This document shows, one piece after another, positions 21,831 through 31,079 of a stretch of DNA of 64,000 nucleotides. A program made the position numbers and the translations under genes. Below the pieces are notes generated by a model. That model made no database searches. It saw only the letters and a list, made by a program, of their open reading frames with translations, and had not been told where the DNA came from. The DNA comes from Vagococcus vulneris (GTDB taxonomy: Bacteria; Bacillota; Bacilli; Lactobacillales; Vagococcaceae): positions 1 through 64,000 of the forward strand of contig NZ_NGJS01000006.1 in the NCBI RefSeq assembly GCF_003950515.1. The letters are read 5' to 3'. Every line of letters begins with the position of its first letter. The first letter of the stretch is position 1.

Positions 21831-22977
21831 AAAATTTTAATCGATTGATTCGTTCAAATGACTCTGATAAAACTGCTAGACTTTGTGTGGCTGCTAATCT
21901 GACATAATCATCACCGCTGTCACCAAAGGCTTTTCCCGGAATTACCAAGACTTGCTGTTCTTTAAGCAACTTCATGGCAAAGTCAACAGATGTTAACCCT
22001 GTCTTAGAAATATTGATAAAAGCATACATACTACCTTTAACTGGATGTAAACTTAGAAAAGGACAATTTTGGACTTGTTCGTCAACAAAATCTAAACGTT
22101 CCTTAAAAGTATCTGTGATGGTTGGTGTGATTGTTTCATAATGATTTATTGCATAGATTCCTGCTCGTTGAGATGGAGTGGGTGCAGAATAGGTAATATC
22201 TTCATTTAATAGTGCACATGCTTCGTTGATATAAGCAGGAGCTATCATATAGCCAATTCTCCATCCTGTCATTGCAAAAGCTTTCGAAAAGCTACTGAAG
22301 GTAATGGTGTGATTTGGCGCATATTTAGCCATAGGGACGAAATTTTCATAGAAACTAAAAGCTTCATAGACTTCATCGGATAGAATATAAAAGTTGTTCT
22401 TAATGGCCAATTCAGCAATGGCCTTAATTGTTTTCTCAGAAAAAACTGCCCCAGTCGGGTTGTTCGGTGAATTAATAATTAAGGCTTTTGTGTTTGGAGT
22501 AATTGCTTTTTTTAATATATCAATATTTATTTGGAAACCGTCCTCTTCGTATGTGGGAATAATGACAGGAGTTCCGCCAGCCTCAAGGACTTGATTTTTA
22601 TATGGTGAGAAAAAAGGTTCATGAATGATAACTTCGTCACCTTTATTCAGCAGAACCTGCATTGTCAAATACATACCTTGTAGGGCACCGACTGTTGCTC
22701 GGACTTGCTCTGGCTTAAAGTCTAACTGATAGTGACGCTTATAAAAAGTGAGTATACTGTTAATAAAATCAGCACTTCCGTTAGATGCCGTATAGTGTGT
22801 ATGCCCCGCCATCACATCTTTAAAGGCCGCTTCAATAATGCTGTCAGGTGTCTTTAAATCCGGATCCCCGATTGATAAATTTAGTAAATTTTCTGTTTTG
22901 CTGGCAGCAGAAATAAATTCCATTAACAAATTATCTGCTGGTTGCTGATAGTATGTTGCTAAATACGTGTTATCCAT
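21829..22977 (-). CDS. Class I/II PLP-dependent aminotransferase
   Basis: A fold-type I transaminase transferring amino groups between an amino acid and a 2-oxoacid. Visible elements: substrate loop near Tyr residues HYTASNG, the NSPNNPTGAVFS segment, the DEVYEAF aspartate, PLP lysine in SSFSKAFAMTGWRIGYM, and the carboxylate-binding Arg in VRLAATQS. The ATG at 22977 has AGGAGG upstream and gives 382 aa; a longer frame begins before this site. It lies behind a hairpin after the amino-acid transporter genes and probably shares their transcript. The sub-group (aspartate, aromatic or PatA type) cannot be fixed by eye. Confidence 0.85.
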   Translation of the reverse strand: MDNTYLATYYQQPADNLLMEFISAASKTENLLNLSIGDPDLKTPDSIIEAAFKDVMAGHTHYTASNGSADFINSILTFYKRHYQLDFKPEQVRATVGALQGMYLTMQVLLNKGDEVIIHEPFFSPYKNQVLEAGGTPVIIPTYEEDGFQINIDILKKAITPNTKALIINSPNNPTGAVFSEKTIKAIAELAIKNNFYILSDEVYEAFSFYENFVPMAKYAPNHTITFSSFSKAFAMTGWRIGYMIAPAYINEACALLNEDITYSAPTPSQRAGIYAINHYETITPTITDTFKERLDFVDEQVQNCPFLSLHPVKGSMYAFINISKTGLTSVDFAMKLLKEQQVLVIPGKAFGDSGDDYVRLAATQSLAVLSESFERINRLKF

Positions 22978-23004
22978 TAAAATGACCTCCTGTTTTTTAA
23001 TAAA

Positions 23005-23034
23005 ATAGAACAAAGAATAGATTCTTTGTTCTAT
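23005..23034 (-). terminator. Hairpin after the amino-acid ABC transporter genes
   Basis: Arms ATAGAACAAAGAAT and ATTCTTTGTTCTAT (14 bp perfect, tight loop) with TTTTATT after the stem on the minus strand. It leaves no room for a promoter before the aminotransferase gene, so it probably allows partial read-through. Confidence 0.65.
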
Positions 23035-23037
23035 AGT

Positions 23038-23760
23038 TTATAACACTTTCTTTAAAAAGTCTTGTGTTCGTATATTTTTTGGATGATTAAATAATTCTTC
23101 TGGTGTCCCTTCTTCTTGAATATATCCATCAGCCATGAAAATAACTCGATCGGCTACTTCCTTAGCAAAGCCCATTTCATGTGTTACTACGACCATTGTC
23201 ATTCCTTCTTTAGCTAGAGCATTCATAACATTTAACACTTCGCCAACCATTTCAGGATCAAGTGCGGAAGTCGGTTCATCAAATAGCATGACATCAGGTT
23301 TCATTGCTAAAGCACGCGCAATTGCAACGCGTTGCTGCTGACCACCGGATAATTGTGAAGGATAGCTGCTGGCTTTGTCTTTTAAACCTACTTTTTCAAG
23401 TAGGGAAAGTGCAGTATCACTGGCAATTTGTTCAGATTCTCCCTTGACCTTGATTGGGCTAATTGTTAAATTTTCTAGAACTGTTTTATGTGGAAATAAA
23501 TTAAAATTTTGGAAAACCATACCCATTTTTTCTCTTAATTGATTGATATCAACTTTAGGGTCCAATAAATTAGTTCCCTCAAAATCAATTTGACCAGAAG
23601 TAGGGACTTCTAATAAATTTAAACAGCGAAGCAAGGTGCTTTTACCACTTCCGGAAGGTCCGATAATTACGACCACTTCATTTTTATGTACATCTGCATT
23701 AATCCCTTTTAGGACCTCATTATCTCCAAACGATTTTTTTAAGTCTTTAATCTTAATCAT
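23038..23760 (-). CDS. Polar amino-acid ABC transporter ATPase (GlnQ type)
   Basis: Energises the fused receptor/permease encoded just upstream. Walker [10 protein letters not shown] (about 34-42), signature LSGGQQQR (about 137-144), Walker [13 protein letters not shown] (about 157-168) and switch His in VVTHE are all present. The ATG at 23760 overlaps the permease stop (…GCTAATGATTAA), with GGAGAA upstream, so translation is coupled. 240 aa, typical of the PAAT family. Substrate is not decided by this subunit; an arginine-type operator upstream hints at a basic amino acid. Confidence 0.9.
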   Translation of the reverse strand: MIKIKDLKKSFGDNEVLKGINADVHKNEVVVIIGPSGSGKSTLLRCLNLLEVPTSGQIDFEGTNLLDPKVDINQLREKMGMVFQNFNLFPHKTVLENLTISPIKVKGESEQIASDTALSLLEKVGLKDKASSYPSQLSGGQQQRVAIARALAMKPDVMLFDEPTSALDPEMVGEVLNVMNALAKEGMTMVVVTHEMGFAKEVADRVIFMADGYIQEEGTPEELFNHPKNIRTQDFLKKVL

Positions 23761-25213
23761 TAGCACCCATTCTCCTTTCAGCAACTCCTAATAAACGTGA
23801 TAAAGTAAAGGTTAAAATAAAGTATAAAATAGAAGCAATTACTATAGGCAAGAATGGTTTGAAACTAGCTCCTTGTACAACACCAGCTTGGAACATTAAT
23901 TCTGAAACACCGATAACAGAAACGACTGACGATTCTTTGATAACTGTGACAAACTCATTACCGAGTGCAGGTAGAATATTTTTAATCGCTTGCGGCAGAA
24001 CAATATAGCGCATAGCTTGTACATGATTCATTCCAAGTGAACGAGCAGCTTCCATCTGTCCTTTATTGATTGCATTTAGACCGGCTCTGATAATCTCAGC
24101 AACATAGGCACCGCTGTTAAGTGCTAGGGCCAAACAGCCTGCCATCAAAGCACTCATGTTTAATCCAATGGCACCAAATCCAAAGAAAACTAAAAAAATC
24201 TGAACTAATAATGGTGTTCCTCTAACATATTCAATATAAACGACTGCAATCCATTTAAACAGCTTGTTTTTAGATAGTTTCATAAAGGCTAGTATTGTTC
24301 CTAGAACAGCACCGAATAAAACACCGATAAAGGCTAAGAATAATGTGTAGCCAACACCTTTAACATAATAGCTGCCATATTTTTTGAAGAAAGATTTTTT
24401 TTCTATCATTAAATCAGAAGCATTTTTCTTATAGACATCAATCAGATTATCTTTTTTTATTTCAGCAATCGATTGATTAACAGCTGCTAATAAACCGGGT
24501 GCGTTTTTAGGAATTGCGATTGCATTCTGTTTGTCTGTGTTTTTAAATTTTACACCATCAGCAAACGCTAAACTTTCATTTTGATTGACATAGGCTTCGG
24601 CAACGGCACCTTCTACAACAGCACCATCAATTTTTTTGTTTTGCAGCTGCAACATAATATCTGGAAGCTTTTGTAAAGAAACTGCGTCAGCGTGCAATTC
24701 ATTTTTAGCTAGTTCTTCTTGTAATGATTGTTTTTGCGCACCTACTTTAACACCGTTAAAATCAGTAATTGATTTATATTTGCTTAAATCTTCTTTTCGA
24801 ACAATGACATTTTGTGTGGCTTGCATATAAGCGTCAGAAAAGTTTACTTCCTGCAGCCTTTCAGGGGTAGGCGACATACCAGAAATAATCAAATCAATTT
24901 TTCCAGTTTTTAACGCACCTAATAAAGCGTCAAAACCGTATTCTTCAATTTTTAACTTTACGCCCATATCATCTGCAATTTTTTTGGCAATATCGACATC
25001 AATACCGACGATTTCATCTTTTCCATCAACAGTTGCGTGGAATTCATAAGGAGCGTAGTCAGCTGAAAGCCCTACGGTTAGTGTACCCTTCTCCTTAATT
25101 TTATCTAATACTGGATCTGCATCAGCTGCTGATGCGAAGCTTGGTATAATCATCGTCAAGATGGTCGAGATGATGAAAATGGCTGCTGCCATTTTGCTGA
25201 AAATTTTCTTCAT
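23753..25213 (-). CDS. Amino-acid ABC transporter: fused substrate-binding protein and permease
   Basis: One polypeptide of 486 aa. A signal sequence ([20 protein letters not shown]… ending ASAAD near residue 29) leads into a single family-3 solute-binding domain (about 35-265) with [14 protein letters not shown] and [12 protein letters not shown] HisM-type permease follows (about 275-486) with the [20 protein letters not shown] loop. Such fusions are common in lactic acid bacteria (GlnP, ArtP-like), here with one binding domain rather than two. The DYAPYEF start resembles arginine/glutamine binders. RBS TAGGAG. Its promoter overlaps a good ARG-box-like sequence. Confidence 0.88.
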   Translation of the reverse strand: MKKIFSKMAAAIFIISTILTMIIPSFASAADADPVLDKIKEKGTLTVGLSADYAPYEFHATVDGKDEIVGIDVDIAKKIADDMGVKLKIEEYGFDALLGALKTGKIDLIISGMSPTPERLQEVNFSDAYMQATQNVIVRKEDLSKYKSITDFNGVKVGAQKQSLQEELAKNELHADAVSLQKLPDIMLQLQNKKIDGAVVEGAVAEAYVNQNESLAFADGVKFKNTDKQNAIAIPKNAPGLLAAVNQSIAEIKKDNLIDVYKKNASDLMIEKKSFFKKYGSYYVKGVGYTLFLAFIGVLFGAVLGTILAFMKLSKNKLFKWIAVVYIEYVRGTPLLVQIFLVFFGFGAIGLNMSALMAGCLALALNSGAYVAEIIRAGLNAINKGQMEAARSLGMNHVQAMRYIVLPQAIKNILPALGNEFVTVIKESSVVSVIGVSELMFQAGVVQGASFKPFLPIVIASILYFILTFTLSRLLGVAERRMGAND

Positions 25214-25242
25214 AGTAACAACTCCTATTAGTCTTTTTTAAA

Positions 25243-25271
25243 AGTATACTCTTTTATGAATTATTATGCAA
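25243..25271 (-). promoter_or_regulatory. Promoter of the amino-acid transporter operon
   Basis: On the minus strand TTGCAT, exactly 17 bases, TATACT. The -35 and spacer coincide with the ARG-box-like site. Confidence 0.7.
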
Positions 25272-25272
25272 T
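25255..25272. promoter_or_regulatory. ARG-box-like operator (ArgR/AhrC type)
   Basis: TATGAATTATTATGCAAT fits the 18-mer pattern TNTGNATWWWWATNCANW. A second dyad, ATATTCAT and ATGAATAT separated by six bases (25315-25336), lies 60 bp upstream; paired boxes are usual for ArgR. AT-richness raises the chance of coincidence. Confidence 0.5.
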
Positions 25273-25385
25273 AAAAATTTTAAAATATTCAAAAAATAAC
25301 TGATTAAATAGAATATATTCATTTTACGATGAATATTATTTAAAAATACAGCTAAAGTACCATAATACATTTTATTTAAATATGT

Positions 25386-25391
25386 TATAAT
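25386..25391 (+). promoter_or_regulatory. Extended -10 of the MacB-type ABC operon
   Basis: TGTTATAAT, an extended -10 (TG one base before TATAAT). The -35 region is weak. The start codon is 30 bp downstream. Confidence 0.55.
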
Positions 25392-25420
25392 AGTATCATC
25401 AAAAAAAGGTGGGGATGGTA

Positions 25421-26101
25421 ATGACAGTTGTTGAAGTAAAAGATTTGAAAAAGATCTACGGCTCAGGTGATACAGCATTTGAGGCGTTAAAAGGGATTAA
25501 TTTACAAATTAATAAGGGTGAGTCAGTAGCGATTATCGGAAAGAGCGGTTCAGGGAAATCGACATTAATGCATATTCTAGCTTTGTTAGATAAGCCGACA
25601 AGTGGGTCGATTCGAATTTTAGATAAAGATGTTAGAGATGTTAAAAAGAAAGAATTAAATCATATTCGTAACGAAACATTTGGCTTTGTTTTTCAACAAT
25701 TTTTCATGAATCCTCAAGATACCGTTTTAGAGAATGTTGTTCTGCCTTTGAAAATTTCTGGTATGTCACGTAAAGAACGTGATGCGAAGGGGATGGCGGC
25801 TTTAAAAGCCGTTGAATTAGAAAGTAAGGCAAAAAATAAGGCCAATGATTTATCAGGTGGTCAAAAGCAAAGAGTTTGTATCGCTAGAGCACTAGTGAAT
25901 GATCCGAGTATTATTTTTGCGGATGAACCGACTGGTAATTTAGATTCAACAACAGGAGAAAAAATCGAAAAATTACTTTTTTCATTAAAAGAAGAAAAAG
26001 GTATTACTTTAATTATCGTCACACATGATCCTGATTTAGCAAAGCGTTGTGACCGTCAAATTCAAATCAGTGATGGGCTGGTTGTTGGGGAGGATTTATA
26101 A
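25421..26101 (+). CDS. ABC transporter ATPase, MacB/LolD (MacAB-type) family
   Basis: ATPase partner of the permease encoded three bases downstream. Walker A GKSGSGKST (about 41-49), a Q-loop VFQQFFMNPQ, signature LSGGQKQR near 140-147, Walker B IIFADEPTGNLDS near 160-172. The DEPTGNLD form is typical of MacB/LolD/BceA transporters that move or sense lipids and peptides. The ATG at 25421 has AGGTGGGG at good spacing; a GTG 12 bases earlier overlaps that site. 226 aa. No MacA-type adaptor is seen next to it, so function beyond export or lipoprotein/peptide handling is open. Confidence 0.88.
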   Translation: MTVVEVKDLKKIYGSGDTAFEALKGINLQINKGESVAIIGKSGSGKSTLMHILALLDKPTSGSIRILDKDVRDVKKKELNHIRNETFGFVFQQFFMNPQDTVLENVVLPLKISGMSRKERDAKGMAALKAVELESKAKNKANDLSGGQKQRVCIARALVNDPSIIFADEPTGNLDSTTGEKIEKLLFSLKEEKGITLIIVTHDPDLAKRCDRQIQISDGLVVGEDL

Positions 26102-26103
26102 AT

Positions 26104-27390
26104 ATGAAACTATGGGATATTATTCGTTCAGCAAATGCAAATTTATTCAGGAACAGAAGTCGCACGATTTTGACAATCATTGCTATTTTTATTGGAGCCT
26201 TCACAATATCTTTAACAGTCGGTATTAATATAGGTGTTAATGATTATGTGGATAAGCAGTTGAGCAGCCTAGGCGATGCTGATCAAATCATGATTATGCC
26301 TAAGAACGATGATAACAGTAATAATGTGATGTCAGAAAATAAAGGTCCTAAGGAATATAAAGAAGGTTCTAAGCCAAATTCAGAACAAAATTTTTTGAGT
26401 CAAAAAGATATTGAAAAATTAAAAGACATCAAAGGACTTAAGAAGGTACAGCCTTTTGAGATGTACACGATGGACTATATTCAAGCAGATGGAACGAAGA
26501 AATATGAAATGTCTGCTCAGCCAGATACGGGTGTAAAGGTTGACCAGGCCACCGGTAAACAAGTAAACAATGATACGTCAGATTATGAATTAAATCTGTC
26601 AGAAGATTATGTTAAGACATTAGGTTTCAAAAATAATAAGGATGCTGTTGGTAAAGAAGTGACACTGGGGGTTACAGAAACTGCTTCTGGAAAGCAAGAA
26701 ACAGTTAAAGCTAAAATTACCGGTATTCGTGCGAAAAGTATTATTCAAAACGGAACAAGTTTAACAAATCAACCATTATCTGATAAGTTAATAGCGATTA
26801 ACGAAACAGGATTACCCGATAATATGAAACATAAAATCCCATTGGCTACAGCTCTCATGGATTCATCTTATAAAACTGAAGATATCAATCAATTAAAAAA
26901 ACGTTTATCTAAAGAAGGCTTCACAGGTCAAACGATTGAAGATGGTATCGGCATGGTTAAGAGTGTAATAAATGGAATCACAGGTGTTTTGACTATGTTT
27001 GGTGGGATTGCTTTATTGGCAGCAAGCTTTGGTATTATCAATACACTGTATATGTCAGTGCAAGAACGAACTCGTGAAATCGGCTTGATGAAGGCGATGG
27101 GGATGAGTGGCGGTAAAATTTTTACCTTGTTTAGTGTTGAAGCGTTATTGATTGGTTTTTGGGGTTCCATTCTAGGTGTTTTAGGTGCAATGGGTGCTGG
27201 CAAATTGATTAACCATTATGCGGCACAAGGATTTTTGAAGAATCTAGATGGTTTGACACTGATTGAATTTAGTGTTCAGCCGATTGCTATAATTATTCTC
27301 ATTATTATGCTGATTGCATTTTTGGCCGGTACATTCCCAGCTAAACGAGCTGCTAAATTGGACCCTATTACTGCTTTACGTTATGAATAA
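26104..27390 (+). CDS. ABC transporter permease, MacB/FtsX type
   Basis: 428 aa with the MacB topology: TM1 at about 20-42, a large extracytoplasmic domain (about 45-280), and three C-terminal TM helices (about 290-315, 340-365, 395-415). The final ALRYE and QERTREIGLMKAMGMSGGKI are classic MacB_PCD/FtsX motifs. The extracellular domain is rich in Lys, Asp and Asn, with a flexible stretch at 70-100. Two genes form a complete transporter; substrate unknown. No peptide or bacteriocin gene is adjacent. Confidence 0.86.
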   Translation: MKLWDIIRSANANLFRNRSRTILTIIAIFIGAFTISLTVGINIGVNDYVDKQLSSLGDADQIMIMPKNDDNSNNVMSENKGPKEYKEGSKPNSEQNFLSQKDIEKLKDIKGLKKVQPFEMYTMDYIQADGTKKYEMSAQPDTGVKVDQATGKQVNNDTSDYELNLSEDYVKTLGFKNNKDAVGKEVTLGVTETASGKQETVKAKITGIRAKSIIQNGTSLTNQPLSDKLIAINETGLPDNMKHKIPLATALMDSSYKTEDINQLKKRLSKEGFTGQTIEDGIGMVKSVINGITGVLTMFGGIALLAASFGIINTLYMSVQERTREIGLMKAMGMSGGKIFTLFSVEALLIGFWGSILGVLGAMGAGKLINHYAAQGFLKNLDGLTLIEFSVQPIAIIILIIMLIAFLAGTFPAKRAAKLDPITALRYE

Positions 27391-27394
27391 ATCA

Positions 27395-27427
27395 TAAAAA
27401 ACTTTGCCTTTAACTGGTGAAGTTTTT
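27395..27427 (+). terminator. Terminator of the MacB-type ABC operon
   Basis: AAAAAACTTtgCC…GGtgAAGTTTTTTT stem with seven T after it. Confidence 0.7.
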
Positions 27428-27469
27428 TTGTTTTTCGGTATAATGATAGAAATTGGAAGAGGTGTAGTT

Positions 27470-28408
27470 ATGTCTAAAATATTAGAAAGATTTTTACGTT
27501 ACGTTAAAATTAATACTCGGTCAGATGCTAATAGTTTGACCATTCCGACCACATCGGGTCAAACGGAACTGCTGTTGATATTACAAGAAGAGTTGGAACA
27601 ACAGGGACTCAGTAAAATTAAGTATAATACAAAGAATGCATTTTTAACTGGGTGTTTGACTAAAAATACAGAGAATATGATACCTGCAATTGGGTTTATT
27701 GCACATGTCGATACAGCAGATTTTCCGGCAGACTTTGCATATACAGTAGATAGCGGCCGAATCGGACATTTTGAGTATGAGACATTTAACGCGGCAAAAG
27801 CTATACTGACTATTTCTGGGACAAGTGTGCACCCTGGAACAGCATATGGCATGATGGTTAATGCGCTAAAAATTGCTTATCAAATAGATAGTTGTTTACC
27901 CCAAATGGATGTGCCAGAGCATACTAAAGGTTATGAAGGTTTTTATTTACTGCATGATTTATCTGGAACTATCAGCTGTGCACAAATGACCTATATTATT
28001 AGAGACCATGACCAAGTATTATTTGCCCATCGTAAAAATGAGCTTAAGCGAATTGTTGCTGAACTAAATAGACAATTTGACTCACCAAGGATTTCTCTTG
28101 AAATGAAGGATCAGTATTACAATATGAAAGAAGTCATCATGCAGCAGATGCGCTGTGTAGATTTAGCTTTACATACAATGAAAAAAAATCAAATTGAACC
28201 GATTATCACACCATTTAGAGGTGGTACAGATGGCTCAAAAATTTCTTTAATGGGCTTACCGACACCAAATATTTTTACAGGTGGAGAGAATTTTCATGGT
28301 CAATATGAGTTTATCACCCTGGAAGCAATGGAATTAACAGCAAACATATTGATAGAAATTGTCAAAGAGAATGTTGTTTTTTATAATTCTTGTGCAAATA
28401 TAAGATGA
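27470..28408 (+). pseudogene. pepT: Peptidase T with large internal in-frame deletion
   Basis: Related to tripeptide aminopeptidase PepT (M20 zinc peptidase), usually about 410 aa; this product has 312. The N-terminus (ERFLRYVKINTRS) and first metal motif with His79 and Asp81 (IGFIAHVDTADF) are intact. The C-terminal two thirds (YTVDSG, FNAAKA, HPGTAYG, YIIRD, RGGTDGSKIS, GLPTPNIFTGGENFHG) are also well preserved. Between HVDTADF and ADFAYTVDSG about 95-110 residues are missing. That segment normally holds the bridging Asp (LLGADDKAG) and the catalytic Glu pair (PDEE). The frame is open, yet activity is unlikely. RBS GGAAGAGGTG; a TATAAT lies 30 bp upstream. Confidence 0.85.
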
Positions 28409-28417
28409 TGATATAAT
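28390..28417 (+). promoter_or_regulatory. Candidate promoter of the short-chain dehydrogenase gene
   Basis: TTGTGC, 16 bases, TATAAT, beginning within the last codons of the pepT remnant. Confidence 0.5.
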
Positions 28418-28457
28418 TAATTCGTACTACCTAATTAAGACGAGGAAGGTGTTTCGA

Positions 28458-29237
28458 ATGATTGATTTAAGAAATAAAAGAATAATTGTCACGGGAGCTG
28501 GGTCTGGCATTGGTCGAGCGACTGCGTTAAAATTGGCTGAATTAGGTGCAATTATCGGAGTGATTGATATTAGTGAATCGTCACTAGACGGTATCGTACG
28601 AGATATCCGGGCAAACAATGGTGAAGCCTATTATGAGATTGTTGATGTTTCAAAAGAACAGGAACTGATAGATGCAATTGACTCATTAGTCGAAAGAATG
28701 GGTGGCTTGGAAGGTTTAGCATGTAATGCAGGAATTAACGGAACTTGGGCTCCGATTGAGACACTGTCATTAGAAGATTGGCATAAGACAATGAATACGA
28801 ATCTAACGAGTACCTTTATTTCTCTAAAAGCGTCAATCCCTTATTTAAAAGAAAATGGCGGAGCAATTGTTATCACAAGTTCAATTAATGGTAATCGAAT
28901 TTATAATAATTTTGGAGCGAGTGCCTACAGTACATCAAAAGCTGGACAGGTTGCCTTAATGAAGATGGCCGCTCTCGAGTTGGGACGTGATAATATTCGG
29001 GTGAATGCAGTCTGCCCTGGTGCGATAGATACAGCAATAAATAGTAAGACTATCATTGCCAAAGAAACCGAAGAAGTGGCAATCAAGGTTGAATTTCCTG
29101 AGGGTGAACGACCATTGAAAGAAGATACTGGTCAGCCAGATCAAGTAGCTAATACAATTGCTTTCTTACTATCTGCAGATTCGGGTAATGTTTCTGGCAC
29201 AGAGTTATATGTAGATGGTGCTGAATCATTACTATAG
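28458..29237 (+). CDS. Short-chain dehydrogenase/reductase (SDR, classical)
   Basis: NAD(P)-dependent oxidoreductase of 259 aa. TGAGSGIGRATA (about 12-23) is the cofactor loop, and the acidic IDIS after beta-2 (about 38-41) favours NAD(H). NAGINGTW lies near 88, the catalytic Ser is in ITSSINGN, the Tyr/Lys pair in YSTSKAG near 155-161, and the VCPGAIDT and TELYVDGAESLL ends are typical. Resembles 3-ketoacyl reductases, gluconate or glucose dehydrogenases; substrate cannot be told. The ATG at 28458 has GAGGAAGG upstream. Single-gene unit with its own promoter and terminator. Confidence 0.85.
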   Translation: MIDLRNKRIIVTGAGSGIGRATALKLAELGAIIGVIDISESSLDGIVRDIRANNGEAYYEIVDVSKEQELIDAIDSLVERMGGLEGLACNAGINGTWAPIETLSLEDWHKTMNTNLTSTFISLKASIPYLKENGGAIVITSSINGNRIYNNFGASAYSTSKAGQVALMKMAALELGRDNIRVNAVCPGAIDTAINSKTIIAKETEEVAIKVEFPEGERPLKEDTGQPDQVANTIAFLLSADSGNVSGTELYVDGAESLL

Positions 29238-29324
29238 CGTTATTTATTTAATGTGCAAGATTTTTAATCAAGTAATTTTACGTTCAATACATGAAGAAAC
29301 TAACAAGATAGATAAACAAAAAAT

Positions 29325-29360
29325 AAAAGTCATTGATAACAAAATTATCAATGACTTTTT
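29325..29360 (+). terminator. Terminator of the SDR gene
   Basis: Arms AAAAGTCATTGATAA and TTATCAATGACTTTT, perfect over 15 bp, followed by T. This hairpin lies inside a spurious 68-codon frame. Confidence 0.85.
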
Positions 29361-29407
29361 ACTTTATGAAGAACGTTTTATAATCTGTGAAAAAATTATA
29401 AAAAGGA

Positions 29408-29436
29408 TTGTAATCGGTTAAAAAATAGGGTAAAAT
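29408..29436 (+). promoter_or_regulatory. Promoter of the fumarate reductase-like gene
   Basis: TTGTAA, 17 bases, TAAAAT, 48 bp before the start codon. The AAAGGAGAA ribosome site follows. Confidence 0.7.
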
Positions 29437-29483
29437 CTAGAAGTGTTGTTACATACTGAACAAAACGTAAAAGGAGAATTTAT

Positions 29484-31010
29484 ATGAAGAGCAAGTTATT
29501 AAAAACAATCACGCTAAGTTCAGCATTGTTGGTAATTCTAGCGGGGTGTGGTGACGGAAAAACAGAGACGAAAGATACTAGTAAGAAAGAAGCTAAAACT
29601 GAAAAATCTAGTACAGATGCGGATTCTGGAGCTTCTGCGCAAGCGTATACAAATCCTAAAGATTTAAAAGAAGATTATGATATTATTATTGTTGGAGCTG
29701 GTGGTGCGGGCATGTCTGCGGCTATTCAAGCAAAAGAAGATGGAAAAAATCCTGTTATCTTAGAAAAAATGCCTGTGGCTGGCGGTAATACATTGAAATC
29801 TTCTAGTGGAATGAATGCTTCTGAAACTAAGTTTCAAAAAGAGCAAGGTATCGAAGATAGCAACGATAAATTCTATGAAGAAACTCTTAAAGGTGGACAT
29901 GAAACAAATGATAAAGAATTATTGCGTTATTATGTAGACCATTCGGCATCAGCTATTGATTGGTTGGATTCAATGGGAATTCGTTTAAATAATTTAACAA
30001 TTACTGGTGGTATGAGTGAAAAACGTACACATCGTCCAGAAGATGGTTCAGCAGTTGGTGAATACTTGGTTCACGGTTTACTGAAAAATGTACATGACCG
30101 TAAAATTCCGATTTTTGTTAATGCCGATGTAACGGATATTAAGGAAAAAGATGGAAAAGTTGACGGTGTAACCGTTGAGATGAAAGAAACAAAAGAGGAA
30201 AAAGAAGTTAAAGGGAAAGCAGTTGTTGTAACTACTGGCGGTTATGGTGCAAATGCTAAAATGATCGAAGCTGAGAAACCTGAATTAAAAAGTTATGTGA
30301 CAACTAACCAAGAGGGAAGTACTGGTGATGGTATTAAAATGATTGAAAAACTTGGCGGACAAACAGTGGATATGGATCAAATCCAAATTCACCCAACAGT
30401 TCAACAAGATACAGGAATCTTAATTGGTGAAGCTGTTCGTGGCGAAGGCGGTATCTTGGTATCCAAAGATGGTACTCGTTTTGTAAACGAACTGGATACA
30501 CGTGATAAAGTATCAGCGGCTATTAATAAATTAGATGATAAGTCAGCTTATTTAGTCTTTGACAGCGGAGTTCGTAAACGTGTTAAAGCTATTGATTTTT
30601 ATGACAAAAAAGGCTTTGTTAAAAAAGGTGATTCAGTTAAAGATTTAGCAAAAGAAATTGGTGTCAAAGATACCGATTTAGAAAAAACAGTAACTGATTG
30701 GAATAAAGCAGTTGCCGATAAGAAAGATACTTTGTTTAATCGTACAACTGGTATGGATCAACCTTTAGATAAAGGGCCATACTACGCAATTAAAATAGCT
30801 CCTGGTATTCACTATACTATGGGAGGCGTAAAAATTAATGATAAGACTGAAGTCTTAACTAAGGACGGAAAGGCAATTCCTGGATTATACGCAGCAGGTG
30901 AAGTAACAGGTGGTCTTCATGGTGAAAATAGAATCGGCGGCAACTCAGTAGGAGACATTATTGTATTTGGTCGTCAGGCTGGGGAACAATCAGCAAAATA
31001 TATTAAGTAA
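29484..31010 (+). CDS. Lipoprotein fumarate reductase-like flavoprotein (flavocytochrome c / FrdA family)
   Basis: Predicted extracellular, membrane-anchored FAD enzyme reducing fumarate or a related unsaturated acid. Lipobox LAGC with Cys22, then a Lys/Glu/Ser/Thr linker (23-60). The FAD domain has DIIIVGAGGAGMSAAIQA (66-83). The family active site appears as QIHPTVQ, the catalytic Arg in GEAVRGEGGI, HYTMGG and GENRIGGNS. No haem-binding CxxCH and no FMN_bind domain are present, unlike Shewanella or Listeria enzymes. The linker carries DSGAS (47-51), reminiscent of ApbE flavinylation sites. 508 aa, single-gene unit. A urocanate or other enoate reductase is possible. Confidence 0.82.
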   Translation: MKSKLLKTITLSSALLVILAGCGDGKTETKDTSKKEAKTEKSSTDADSGASAQAYTNPKDLKEDYDIIIVGAGGAGMSAAIQAKEDGKNPVILEKMPVAGGNTLKSSSGMNASETKFQKEQGIEDSNDKFYEETLKGGHETNDKELLRYYVDHSASAIDWLDSMGIRLNNLTITGGMSEKRTHRPEDGSAVGEYLVHGLLKNVHDRKIPIFVNADVTDIKEKDGKVDGVTVEMKETKEEKEVKGKAVVVTTGGYGANAKMIEAEKPELKSYVTTNQEGSTGDGIKMIEKLGGQTVDMDQIQIHPTVQQDTGILIGEAVRGEGGILVSKDGTRFVNELDTRDKVSAAINKLDDKSAYLVFDSGVRKRVKAIDFYDKKGFVKKGDSVKDLAKEIGVKDTDLEKTVTDWNKAVADKKDTLFNRTTGMDQPLDKGPYYAIKIAPGIHYTMGGVKINDKTEVLTKDGKAIPGLYAAGEVTGGLHGENRIGGNSVGDIIVFGRQAGEQSAKYIK

Positions 31011-31032
31011 AAATAGTAAAAAAGTTATTATT

Positions 31033-31068
31033 AAAGCTCACTGGATATTTTTCAGTGAGCTTTTTTTT
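31033..31068 (+). terminator. Terminator of the fumarate reductase-like gene
   Basis: Arms AAAGCTCACTG and CAGTGAGCTTT followed by eight T. Confidence 0.9.
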
Positions 31069-31079
31069 AAAAAGAAAAA

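Noticed and set aside
27559-27852. 97-codon antisense frame over pepT
   Set aside because: Antisense shadow; the sense strand encodes clear PepT motifs.
29215-29421. 68-codon frame after the SDR gene
   Set aside because: Starts inside the SDR gene and runs through a perfect 15-bp terminator hairpin; not protein-like.
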